From: Pseudomonadota bacterium
GTDB taxonomy: Bacteria; Pseudomonadota; Alphaproteobacteria; Rhizobiales; Hyphomicrobiaceae
Direction: 5' to 3'
Length of the DNA stretch: 15,254 nucleotides
Assembly (NCBI GenBank): GCA_023430845.1
Contig: JAEYYJ010000076.1
Span: 1 to 15,254 of the forward strand
This document shows positions 1 through 7,253 of the stretch, in pieces; the first letter of the stretch is position 1; each line of letters starts with the position of its first letter. The notes under the pieces are model-generated. The model was not told the origin of the DNA. It saw nothing but the letters and a program-made list of their open reading frames with translations, and ran no database searches. The position numbers were made by a program, and so were the translations under genes.

Positions 1-172
1 GCGCAATCCCTATCCCGGCAAGCTCGGTGTCGTCGAGCAGGGCGCGCTCGCGGACTTGCTGCTGGTCGATGGCAATCCGCTCGACAACATTCAGCTCATT
101 GCGGATCCTGCCAAGAACTTCGTCGTCATCATGAAGGACGGCAAGATCTACAAGAACACGCTTCCAAACTGA
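1..172 (+). CDS. Amidohydrolase family protein, C-terminal end (partial)
   Basis: The frame is open from the left edge and ends at TGA 170-172, leaving 56 residues. The visible part has the C-terminal signature of metal-dependent amidohydrolases of the imidazolonepropionase/prolidase-like type: a G-x-L-G-x-V-E-x-G-x-x-A-D-L-L-L-V-D-G-N-P-L-D pattern, then a short strand pair ending in V-I-M-K-D-G-K-I-Y-K-N. In the family this segment folds back onto the small beta-sandwich domain that flanks the TIM barrel. The metal ligands lie upstream, outside the window, so the substrate cannot be inferred. A strong hairpin follows 12 bases after the stop. The family call is firm; the specific reaction is unknown. 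Confidence 0.85.
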   Translation, partial: RNPYPGKLGVVEQGALADLLLVDGNPLDNIQLIADPAKNFVVIMKDGKIYKNTLPN

Positions 173-183
173 GTATCTTGAAA

Positions 184-216
184 TGGCTGGGTTGGCCTTG
201 TTGGCCAACCCAGCCA
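184..216. terminator. Perfect 14-bp hairpin, shared by two converging genes
   Basis: Bases 184-197 and 203-216 are exact reverse complements around the 5-base loop TTGTT. The hairpin lies between the amidohydrolase stop (172) and the distal end of the broken SH3 gene on the opposite strand (224), so it could end transcription from both sides. Neither side has a long T run, so the call rests on stem strength and position. Confidence 0.7.
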
Positions 217-223
217 AACGCAA

Positions 224-565
224 TTACCTGTTCAAGCAGATTTCGCCGCGTGCTCCGAAGAAACAAATGCCGCCCGGGCGGCGCGGCCCGCTACCGCGAA
301 TCTGATCGAGAGAGCGCGAACGTACCCAGCCACTGCGGCTGCGTGATGATGAGACGTGTCACCAGCGACGTGATGAAGCGCAACGACCAACCGATACCCG
401 ATCTCCAGAGCGCAGCCGGTCGATCACACGATAGTTCGAGCCTGGCCCAGAGTGCACGTTCGTGCGCTCGGTCACCACCGCTCTTGCCGCTTGCACGGGG
501 CCTGCACCCCAAAAACCTACAATCGCCCCTACCAGGCAAACGCTTAACAATCGCAAATCTTTCAT
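224..565 (-). pseudogene. Small exported bacterial SH3-domain protein, interrupted by an in-frame TGA
   Basis: Starting at ATG 563-565, with a clear AGGAGG-type ribosome site just upstream (minus strand over 571-579), the protein opens with a signal peptide: a short basic start (M-K-D-L-R), a hydrophobic stretch, and V-Q-A-A at about residues 24-27. A bacterial SH3 (SH3b/YgiM-like) domain follows, with T-N-V-H-S-G-P-G-S-N-Y and L-R-S-G-D-R-V. The frame stops at TGA 359-361, directly after a Trp. Read through, the same frame continues with S-G-W-V-R-S-R-S-L, the usual last strand of an SH3b domain, and ends at TAA 224-226. In SH3b proteins the residue after this Trp is often Cys (G-W-C), one base away from TGA. 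The simplest reading is a recent nonsense mutation or a sequencing error; the rest of the domain looks undamaged. SH3b domains usually bind peptidoglycan or act as periplasmic targeting modules. Confidence 0.72.
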
Positions 566-931
566 TCCAACTCCTCCTCACATCCAACTACTGCCCAGCA
601 AACGCGCCACGAGCTTCCACTGGCATTACATCGCGGATCATCAGGCAAGGCGCCGCAATTATTATTAATGATCCATCGACGAGGAGCAACATTAAATCCA
701 GCTTGCTGGGCGAATTCCGCAATCTTGCACTAGATTATTTCTAATTGCCGGCATCGAAAGGACCGCAGTCGAAATATCGCGAGAAGCCATCGGCGGCGCT
801 AATGAACTCCAAGCACGCCAACATGTTAGGATATTTGCGGACAGCAAGCATTTACACTGAATAATGATTGCCAAAGTCCCATAATTTCCTTGATCATGCG
901 TGCGCCTAGCTTCGAGACAGGGAATATCGTC
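566..931. other. Intergenic region between divergent genes, no gene seen
   Basis: These 366 bases separate the leftward SH3 gene from the rightward HdeD-family gene. The stretch is more AT-rich than its surroundings, especially around 655-745 and 825-895, as expected where two divergent promoters lie. No open frame here resembles a known protein, and no RNA gene was recognised. A weak -35/-10-like pair (TTGCGG near 836, then a TGAATAAT stretch near 858) could serve the HdeD gene, but the match is poor. Confidence 0.5.
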
Positions 932-1462
932 ATGACAACGAGCGCGCATCCAGCCTTAACGAACGGAAATCGCACCACGCTCAAAATTTCGGCGTGGCTG
1001 GCAATTGCGGTAGGCTTTATCTGCCTGCTTACGCCATTCTATGCGGGGCTCGTCGCCACGCTGTTTCTGGGAGGCTATTTCGTCGCCAGCGGAATACTCG
1101 AAGGCATTGTCGCCTTTCGCGCACCGAGCTGGCTTGGAACTCTCGGGCTCATCGTGCTCGCGATCATCAGCATCGTCGCCGGGCTATTCATCCTCACCAA
1201 TCCACTCGCCGGACTTGTGACTGTCACGCTCGTGAGCATCGCCTCGATATTCGTCGTCGGCGTCGCAAAGCTGTTCTGGAGTCTCAGGGTGCCGAGTGGT
1301 AAGGCAATACTTGCACTCAGCGGAATTCTATCCATTCTCATCGCAATCATGCTCTACACAAACTTCCCCTATTCTGCTGCTTGGACTTTCGGCGTCCTCG
1401 TCGGCATGAACCTGATCATGGAGGGGGCGCTGCTACTCGGCTTCCTGAACAGAGAAGGCTAA
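932..1462 (+). CDS. HdeD family (DUF308) inner-membrane protein
   Basis: This encodes 176 residues that are almost entirely hydrophobic, with about six predicted membrane helices in pairs separated by short loops. It shows the recurring G-x-x-x-I-x-x-G/E pattern of DUF308 (for example G-Y-F-V-A-S-G-I-L-E-G and M-N-L-I-M-E-G). HdeD of Escherichia coli belongs to this family and is linked to acid resistance; most members have no assigned biochemical activity. ATG 932 is preferred because AGGGA lies about 8 bases upstream and the protein then begins with a short polar tail before helix 1. TTG 890 and ATG 896 are in frame but lack a ribosome site. The gene ends 97 bases before the broken AI-2E-family gene on the same strand and may share a transcript with it. 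Confidence 0.85.
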   Translation: MTTSAHPALTNGNRTTLKISAWLAIAVGFICLLTPFYAGLVATLFLGGYFVASGILEGIVAFRAPSWLGTLGLIVLAIISIVAGLFILTNPLAGLVTVTLVSIASIFVVGVAKLFWSLRVPSGKAILALSGILSILIAIMLYTNFPYSAAWTFGVLVGMNLIMEGALLLGFLNREG

Positions 1463-1559
1463 CAAACGCGCGTGAGCTGCTCTGAACAGGCAGTGCATTC
1501 ATCTATAAGAGTGATGCAAAAGCCGCTCAGCCCGACTTAGGCGAGAGGAACAGCTCGCG

Positions 1560-2605
1560 ATGCCTCCACGCTATTACAGCACTGCCTTGACCGTCATTGC
1601 CGTCATTGTTGCCTTCGTGGCAGCCAGCGCAGCGCAGTCGGTCATTGCCCCTCTCGCCGCGGCGCTTCTCACTGTTGCGGTCATATGGCCGGTTCAGGCG
1701 CGGTGCGAAGCCTATCTCCCGCGATACCTGGCTCTTGTCGTGAGTGTCATTGTCATCGTCGCGTGCTTCGCGGCTTTCGGATCGCTGGCTGCTTGGGCGT
1801 TCGGTCGCGTCACACGCTGGATCGTCGCCGAAGCCGGACGATTTCAGAATGTCTATATCCAGATGACCGAATGGCTGGAGGGCCACGGCATCGCCATCGC
1901 CGGAGTCTGGTCTGAGCACTTCAACGCAAGCTGGCTGTTACGCACACTGCAAGGCATCACGAGCCGCCTCAATACGACGTTGAGCTTTTGGCTCGTCGTG
2001 TTCATCTACGTCATCCTTCTTCTTCTCGAGGTGCGAGACTTCGAGCGTCGGGCCCACAGCCTGCGGAATCAGCAGCTCGGCCAACTGCTCGTGGAAGGGA
2101 CACAGCAAGCAGCGGCCAAACTCAGGCGATACATGGTCGTCCGAACTCAAATGAGTCTGGCGACAGGCGTACTCGTGTGGGGCTTTGCGCAAGTCATCGG
2201 CTTCAGTTTGCGGCCGAGTGGGGTGTGATCGCCTTCGTACTCAACTATATCCCGTTTATCGGGCCGTTCTTCGCCACGACTTTCCCCACACTCTTCGCGT
2301 CCGCGCAGTTCGAGACTTGGTATCCCGTGCTCGGGCTTTTCCTCGGTCTCAATCTTCTGCAGTTCATCGTGGGAAGCTACATCGAGCCTCGAGTGGCTGG
2401 CGCCGCACTTTCGATCTCGCCGTCGCTCATCCTGTTTTCCGTCTTTCTTTGGGCAAGCCTTTGGGGGCCTTTTGGCGCCTTCATTGGCGTTCCGATCTCC
2501 ATCGTCGTGCTCACATTCTGCACGATGAATCCGTCGAGCCGATGGATTGCGGAGTTGCTCGGTGGCGGTCAACACGACCGCACATCCACCGAGGCTACGA
2601 CTTAA
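1560..2605 (+). pseudogene. AI-2E/PerM-family transporter broken by a one-base deletion
   Basis: The first frame (1560-2228) carries the N-terminal membrane helices, the polar central part and G-V-L-V-W-G-F-A. It then runs into T-G-A at 2226-2228. The next frame carries the rest of the family: W-G-V-I-A-F-V-L-N-Y-I-P-F-I-G-P, the P-R-V-A-G loop and the last helices (W-G-P-F-G-A-F-I-G-V-P), ending at TAA 2603-2605. The break falls near 2204, in GGCTTCAGTTTGCGG. Restoring one C (TTC CAG TTT GCG) gives G-F-Q-F-A-A-E-W-G-V and a continuous protein of 348 residues, the usual family length. Members are multi-pass permeases: TqsA has been linked to autoinducer-2 export, while many others are uncharacterised or act as Na+/H+ antiporters. 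ATG 1560 has GAGAGGA upstream, partly inside a small hairpin (GCGAG 1541-1545 with CTCGC 1554-1558). Its end overlaps the converging phosphoesterase gene by 11 bases. Confidence 0.85.
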
Positions 2606-4340
2606 GACCCGTGCTCTCGTCGGGCAGATTGATCGGTGTAGATGATGCGAGCGCCAGTCCATCCGTCGTGGCCGAGAACGTGTGAACGTAGAAGCTGCCC
2701 TTGGCCGTCCCCTTCGTCGGCATGACCGGCGATGGCGCCGATATGACCCGAAGATGCCCGCACGTTCCGAGCCAATCAATATGCCTATGGCCGTGCAGTA
2801 TTGTTATCCGCTTCGCATAAGGCCTGAGTTCTCGCACCAGCCAGCTCCCGTTAATGAGTGCAGTCCCGATCCGCTCGGATAGTTCCTCGGCCGGCATGGG
2901 GTACTCGACGAGATGATGATGGAGCGCGATGATCCAATGTGCCTTCGGATGAGAGCGAAGCAGGGAGATCACCGCGCGCATATCCTCGAATGGCACGAGA
3001 CCAAGGGCATTTGTAAAAGAGAAATTCGCCTCGGCATTCGAGTTCAGCAGCATCACACCAAGGCCATTCTCGGTAGAAGGCGGCACGACCAGAGGGAATG
3101 CATCCGACCAAACCCTGCCAAGACGCCACGACAAGCCCAATCCCCCGGCATCAGCAAAGGTCTTGATCGCGTGCAGGTGGGGTGTGAGCGCTGTTTCCAG
3201 CAGTGCTCCAATACCGTGCGTATCTGTATCCACGACATGCACCCGGTCCCCCTGCACGCCGCAGATGGCCGACAAGGTGCGCATCTGCCGAAGGCGCTTT
3301 CCTGGGCTTATCGGCAGCTCGAGCCGGGCTGGATTGGCGCGATCAACGACATTGAGATCGTGATTTCCAGGAATGACGAGCGTGCGCTCCAACAGTTTTG
3401 GGTATCGCGCCATGACAGACACAAACTCAGCCCACTCTGATGCTCTCCCCGCGTCCGTGAGGTCGCCTGTGATGACGATGTAGTCCAGAGGATCTTCCTC
3501 ATGCATCATCGCCAGCTGCGCGAGAACCTCGTCGAAGCGCCCGTTGCCCCTCGGGCCATCCCGTCCGCATTCAATGCGGCAGCCGAAGCGCTCGCCCACC
3601 ATATGGATGTCAGACAGATGAACGACGCGCCACTTGGAAGTCCCGCTCACGGTGCCGTCAGCCTCTGACGCGCTTCGCGGCTGCTCCATCGTTGCATCCG
3701 CTAGTCCCCAGAAGAGCGAGCCCGCGCCCAGGTAACCAGTGACCAGCAGAGTCATATTGGCGAGCGCCGGCAGTAGAAGCGCTTGCGGCGCGACCAGATC
3801 GGAAACCGATGCCGACCATCGCGTATAAGGCCAAACACAGATGGCAAACACGGCGGCAGCGATGAAAACGATAAGACCAGCGACGGCAGCGCCTGCGGCG
3901 CGGACTCGTTCTCGCCAGGCGTCGCTCAGGTTGCGGCTCAGGAAGCGTTCGGCCATATGCCGAATGCTCTCCCTCGCGAGTGCGTACACGGGCTGCACGA
4001 GAAGCGCATTCAATGACCAGAAGCTGCGTTCGAGAATTCTGAAGAGGTGGCGAACGCCGAACCAGCTCACGGCGAGGATGAGGCCAAGCGTTAGAATCGA
4101 GCCGACACCCGCAATAGCGGCAGCTTTATCGGCAATTGCCGATAGCCAAGCCGTTGCGATCAGCGGTGCGAGACCAAGCAATGCCCCGGGAAGTGCGACC
4201 AGCATGAGCCATGCAGCCAGAAGCTTCGCGATGCTGACCTCGACCAATAGGCTGCCCGCCAAAGAGAGAAGGGAATGTCTCTTGGTGCTGGACGCATCGT
4301 CTTCGATATCGCCGTCTCTGGGGTCAATGATCAATCGCAT
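2595..4340 (-). CDS. Membrane-anchored metallophosphoesterase (calcineurin-like)
   Basis: This 581-residue protein has two parts. Residues about 35-215 hold four or five hydrophobic segments (near 38-65, 80-97, 148-170 and 188-213) with Arg-rich loops, which anchor it in the inner membrane. Residues about 236-560 form a calcineurin-like phosphoesterase domain with all the metal-binding blocks: S-D-I-H (243-246), G-D-L-T-D-A-G (292-298), G-N-H-D (325-328), H-H-H (474-476) and H-G-H-R-H (516-520). The order and spacing match the Icc/CpdA-like branch, which binds two metals and cleaves phosphodiesters or phosphomonoesters. The substrate cannot be told; a lipid head group or a nucleotide are both reasonable given the anchor. 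By topology the catalytic domain is probably cytoplasmic if there are four helices and the N terminus is inside. The gene is monocistronic, with a 550-base upstream gap, and overlaps the end of the AI-2E-family gene tail to tail. Confidence 0.88.
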   Translation of the reverse strand: MRLIIDPRDGDIEDDASSTKRHSLLSLAGSLLVEVSIAKLLAAWLMLVALPGALLGLAPLIATAWLSAIADKAAAIAGVGSILTLGLILAVSWFGVRHLFRILERSFWSLNALLVQPVYALARESIRHMAERFLSRNLSDAWRERVRAAGAAVAGLIVFIAAAVFAICVWPYTRWSASVSDLVAPQALLLPALANMTLLVTGYLGAGSLFWGLADATMEQPRSASEADGTVSGTSKWRVVHLSDIHMVGERFGCRIECGRDGPRGNGRFDEVLAQLAMMHEEDPLDYIVITGDLTDAGRASEWAEFVSVMARYPKLLERTLVIPGNHDLNVVDRANPARLELPISPGKRLRQMRTLSAICGVQGDRVHVVDTDTHGIGALLETALTPHLHAIKTFADAGGLGLSWRLGRVWSDAFPLVVPPSTENGLGVMLLNSNAEANFSFTNALGLVPFEDMRAVISLLRSHPKAHWIIALHHHLVEYPMPAEELSERIGTALINGSWLVRELRPYAKRITILHGHRHIDWLGTCGHLRVISAPSPVMPTKGTAKGSFYVHTFSATTDGLALASSTPINLPDESTGLKS

Positions 4341-4890
4341 TTGAAGCTTCCGCCTGCGGTACCGTACCGAGCATCATCATACGCATGATGTGCCTCAGTA
4401 ACCTGAGCAATCCCACTTTGCGCGGGTCGCGTCAGCAAATACTGGAAGCTTACTCTGATGCAACGCGCGTGGATGCCTTATGGGGAGCTAAGATTAAGGG
4501 CGAGTTGGTGCCGAGGCGCGACATCCAGCCTGTCGCCGGGCAAAAAAAAACAGAGCCCGACGCGCATAAATGCCCTGGGAGCTGAGAACTATATTTGGCT
4601 CTGCCCTTCAAGCCTGAAGTTCGCGCCGCACTCTAAAGTACTCCCCGTCGAGCTTCCACCGCTCGGAGAAGCGCCAGCGTGCGAGGAAGGCCAAGTTGCC
4701 GCCGCATGCTCGTGTGCTTCGACGCGCTCGTTGGAGATGTGGGTGTTTCAGCAACCGTTGCACGCCGGGAAATGGCGCCGCTCATAAAATGACTATGCTT
4801 GGTCGCAGCAAATGCGTTAGTGCCTGATCCAGGCTCCCACTTGTGGCACTTTCAAGACAAAGTAACTGCGTAAATCTCGGATGAAATAAC
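4341..4890. other. 550-base intergenic region without a recognised protein gene
   Basis: The divergent phosphoesterase (minus) and L,D-transpeptidase (plus) genes flank this stretch, so it should hold both promoters. Short open frames cross it, but none has a ribosome site, family resemblance or convincing composition. Visible structure is limited to a 6-bp hairpin (CATCAT/ATGATG around 4374-4389), just upstream of the phosphoesterase start, and the minus-strand terminator-like element at 4542-4603. The latter suggests an unannotated transcript on the minus strand. Confidence 0.5.
4542..4603 (-). terminator. Minus-strand intrinsic terminator-like hairpin with nine-T tail
   Basis: Read on the minus strand, CAGAGCC (4603-4597) pairs exactly with GGCTCTG (4557-4551) and is followed at once by nine T (4550-4542). 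The 39-base loop contains a possible inner helix (AAAT with ATTT). A G/C-containing stem directly before an unbroken T run is the standard intrinsic terminator, although the loop is long. It points toward the phosphoesterase gene, yet no gene is seen on the minus strand between 4604 and 4890 to supply the transcript. Confidence 0.5.
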
Positions 4891-5499
4891 ATGAGCATTC
4901 TTTTGGACCGGCGCTGCTTCTTGTTTGGCGGCGCCGCTGCTGCTGCATTCCCCACCCAAACGCTGGCAGCGAGGCAGGACTGGTTTATTGGCAAGATCCG
5001 CGATCAGCCGTTCGATATTCGGCTCGTGGATGCCAAGCGCATACCGGAGCGCTTTCGCCGCCAGTCCGTTGCCTATTCCGGTCCAGAGGCGGTCGGCAGC
5101 ATTCTCATCAACAAGCGGGAGCGGCTACTCTATTATATCGACAATGTAGGCACCGCGATCCGGTTCGGAGTCGCGGTCGGACGTGATGGACGTCGCTGGA
5201 GTGGTGAAGCGATCATTCAGCGCAGGGCCAAATGGCCGACGTGGACACCCACAGCAAACATGCGTCGCCGAGATCCTTCTTTACCGGTTCGCGTAGCTGG
5301 CGGGCCGCGCAATCCACTCGGCGCACGTGCTCTGTATCTCTATCGGAATGGCCGGGATACGCTCTACCGAATTCATGGCACCAACGAACCCTGGACGATC
5401 GGAAAATCCGCCTCGTCAGGATGTATTCGGATGCTGGATGAGCACATCTTCGAGCTCTTCGGCACAGTCCGCGACGGTGCTCGTGTTATTGTCCTTTAG
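4891..5499 (+). CDS. Exported L,D-transpeptidase (YkuD domain)
   Basis: This encodes 202 residues. The N terminus (D-R-R-C-F-L-F-G-G, then an Ala-rich stretch to T-L-A-A near residue 27) resembles a twin-arginine signal peptide. The mature part is a YkuD/ErfK catalytic domain. The signature H-G-T-N-E-P at 162-167, followed by S-S-G-C-I-R-M, supplies the catalytic His162 and Cys178 with the supporting Arg180. The family cuts a tetrapeptide stem of peptidoglycan at the L-centre and joins it to another stem (3-3 crosslink) or to an outer-membrane protein such as a lipoprotein or porin. There is no LysM or other binding domain, so it is the short single-domain type common in Hyphomicrobiales, where many paralogues exist. 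The ribosome site before ATG 4891 is weak. The gene stands alone, converging on the small membrane protein at 5634-5909. Confidence 0.92.
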   Translation: MSILLDRRCFLFGGAAAAAFPTQTLAARQDWFIGKIRDQPFDIRLVDAKRIPERFRRQSVAYSGPEAVGSILINKRERLLYYIDNVGTAIRFGVAVGRDGRRWSGEAIIQRRAKWPTWTPTANMRRRDPSLPVRVAGGPRNPLGARALYLYRNGRDTLYRIHGTNEPWTIGKSASSGCIRMLDEHIFELFGTVRDGARVIVL

Positions 5500-5633
5500 G
5501 TTAGGGCGGTACTTACCCGGACCGGGAGGCTTGCTGCTCGGCTCGACAAATCGCGCGGCGGCCTCGATGGCTCAAGGGGCAGGCCATCAAGCAAAAATGC
5601 GCGATGAGGCTCTGCTCAGCGACCAGCTGGCCA

Positions 5634-5909
5634 CTAGCCTCCCGTGAGATACATCAGCACCGTTGTAACAAGCGCAACGATCAAGCCCGTGGTAAAGCCT
5701 GGATACTCGGTGTGTGTGCCTCGCGTCATATACGTTGCGATGCCTGCCGCGATAGCTGAGGCGGCAAAAATCAACAATCCTCCCCCCGCAGCAAGGCTGA
5801 GAACTCCGCCGAACGAAATGCCGGGAGGATGACCAAGCAGGAGGATCAAAACGGCGCGGCAAGCAACGGCTACCAACACTAGAATTCCGAGCACTTTAGC
5901 GAGAGCCAT
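5634..5909 (-). CDS. Small hydrophobic membrane protein, unknown function
   Basis: This encodes 91 residues from ATG 5907-5909, which has a good ribosome site (GGGGAAGAG on the minus strand) about 5 bases upstream; an in-frame ATG at 5954 lacks one. Three hydrophobic helices are visible, at about residues 5-25, 32-58 and 68-88. The middle one is rich in Gly and Ala, and the only clearly polar segment is T-R-G-T-H-T-E-Y between helices 2 and 3. No family is recognised. Composition and codon use are compatible with a real small inner-membrane protein. It converges with the L,D-transpeptidase gene 134 bases away; that gap shows no convincing terminator. Confidence 0.6.
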   Translation of the reverse strand: MALAKVLGILVLVAVACRAVLILLLGHPPGISFGGVLSLAAGGGLLIFAASAIAAGIATYMTRGTHTEYPGFTTGLIVALVTTVLMYLTGG

Positions 5910-6159
5910 CGTCTCTTCCCCATTCAAACGCAAAATACTTCTTACCACTCCCACAAGAGAGGCACGGTCAAAAGAGCAGGCCGCATTGGAAAATTAAGCC
6001 CGCGGCGCATACATGAGCCAAAGGCCGGCCGCACGACGCTTACCCAGACCGGGGTCATCTCGGAAGAGAAGGGACATCGGCTTCTGGAGAGCCGCTCTCA
6101 GCCTGCTGGCCTGCTGGTGCGCGATGTGAGCACGCTCTCAACGAAACAATGCGTCCTTC

Positions 6160-7098
6160 TCACGCCTTCATCGCCTTGACCAACCCTGGCACGCCGAGGA
6201 TCGCGATCACCCTCGTCAGATTGTAAGCCAGCACGTGCAGGGCCATCTCGGTTGCGACGTGGTGAAGCGTCTTCATCTTGAAGTGCGTCGCGCCCATCCA
6301 GGCTTTGATTGTGCCGAATGGGTGGTCAACAGTCTTGCTCCTGTGCGGCACTTTCTGGGGATCGTCGTCGAGCCGCTTCTGGACGTGCTCCAGGATGGCT
6401 TCGCGCTCCCAGCGTTTGATGCGTCGCTCCTTGCCCGTGCAGCACCTATGCTTGATCACGCAGGCCACGCAGTCGTTCGTCCAATAGTTCCGGACTGTCT
6501 TACCGTCCTGCTCGTTCGTGTGGTGGTAAGGGAGCCATCTGCCGGCTCGGCATTCGTAAGCATCCTTCTTCACATCATAGACGAAGTCGGCCCGGTCGAA
6601 GCGCCCCGCCACTACTGCATTGGACGTGTGCGGTTTCGAGACAGCGACGGCGATGCCGGCCAGCTCGCATGCAATGATCTCCTCGCCCTTGTAATATCCC
6701 TAGTCGGCTATCGCCTCGATGGTGTTGTTGGCCATCGCACCACGTGCCTTAAGCGCCATCATAGAGAGCGCATCTCGGTCGTAGCCGTGGTTCGTCACCT
6801 CGTGCGCGACGATGAGATGGTGTTTGGTTTCGACTGCGCTCTGCACGTTGTAGCCCACAACGGGCGGCTGCTTGCTCGTTGTCGCCATGGCGCGGCAGTC
6901 GGGATCGGTCAGCGATACCTGCGTCTCGCCGGTCGCGTCCATCCGTTCCTCGATGGAGCGCAGCGTCCGTCCTTCTTTGCGATAATGCGCGAGCTTCTTG
7001 ATCGTCCGGGATAGCCGAGCTTCCACTGGCTGCATGCCGGTCTTTGCAGCGACCTCGTCTACGCGATCAAGTTCCGCCATGTACCGATCGATAGCGAT
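6160..7098 (-). pseudogene. IS1182-family transposase remnant (5'-truncated, premature stop)
   Basis: Two blocks in the same frame, split only by TAG 6700-6702, match the middle and C-terminal parts of IS1182-family DDE transposases. The first holds S-L-T-D-P-D-C-R-A-M, V-V-G-Y-N-V-Q-S-A-V and L-I-V-A-H-E-V-T-N. The second holds G-Y-Y-K-G-E-E, the Cys cluster C-V-A-C-x6-C-C-T-G-K-E-R-R and H-P-F-G-T-I-K-A-W-M-G, ending at M-K-A. The stop falls where the family has Asp-Lys/Arg-Gly-Tyr, so one base change (AAG to TAG) explains it. Family-like sequence begins near 7098 (I-D-R-Y-M-A-E-L-D); the roughly 200 N-terminal residues that carry the first catalytic Asp region are missing. No terminal inverted repeats were found. 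The copy is dead and old enough to have lost one end. Confidence 0.88.
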
Positions 7099-7197
7099 GT
7101 GGAAAGTACTGAAACTAGCGAAGCCAATAAATACGGATAATCAATGGATTATGCGTTGCATGGTGTGCCAAATGGTTTCAGGAGATTCCAGCGTCTA

Positions 7198-7247
7198 CCA
7201 GACTACGAATCTGGGGGGCGTGGGTTCGAATCCTTCCCCGTACGCCA
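7198..7247 (+). other. tRNA 3' half (anticodon arm, T arm, CCA), likely attachment-site remnant
   Basis: A canonical anticodon arm is present: stem 7198-7202 with 7210-7214, and 7-base loop CTACGAA with anticodon ACG (Arg) at 7205-7207. A 5-base variable loop (GGGGC) follows. The T arm has the standard loop TTCGAAT (7225-7231) and a stem with one mismatch. An acceptor 3' strand (7237-7243), a discriminator G and an encoded CCA (7245-7247) complete it. The bases where the acceptor 5' strand and D arm should lie (7172-7197) do not pair with 7237-7243 and lack the GG of a D loop. It is therefore a 3' half, not a working tRNA. Integrases of genomic islands recombine in exactly this half, leaving a copy at the far border. 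An integrase remnant begins 6 bases beyond. Confidence 0.65.
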
Positions 7248-7253
7248 ATGAAA

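Noticed and set aside
4385..4787. Two overlapping short plus-strand frames of 66 and 109 residues
   Set aside because: No ribosome site, no family resemblance, and they run through the A9 tract and hairpin of the terminator-like element.
6013..6129. A 38-codon plus-strand frame just outside the transposase remnant
   Set aside because: Arg/Pro-rich, without a ribosome site or similarity; another frame here also looks faintly protein-like, so it may be debris of a lost gene, but nothing can be named.
7172..7247. A complete tRNA-Arg gene
   Set aside because: The 26 bases before the anticodon arm cannot pair with the acceptor 3' strand and lack a D loop with GG, so only the 3' half is tRNA-like.
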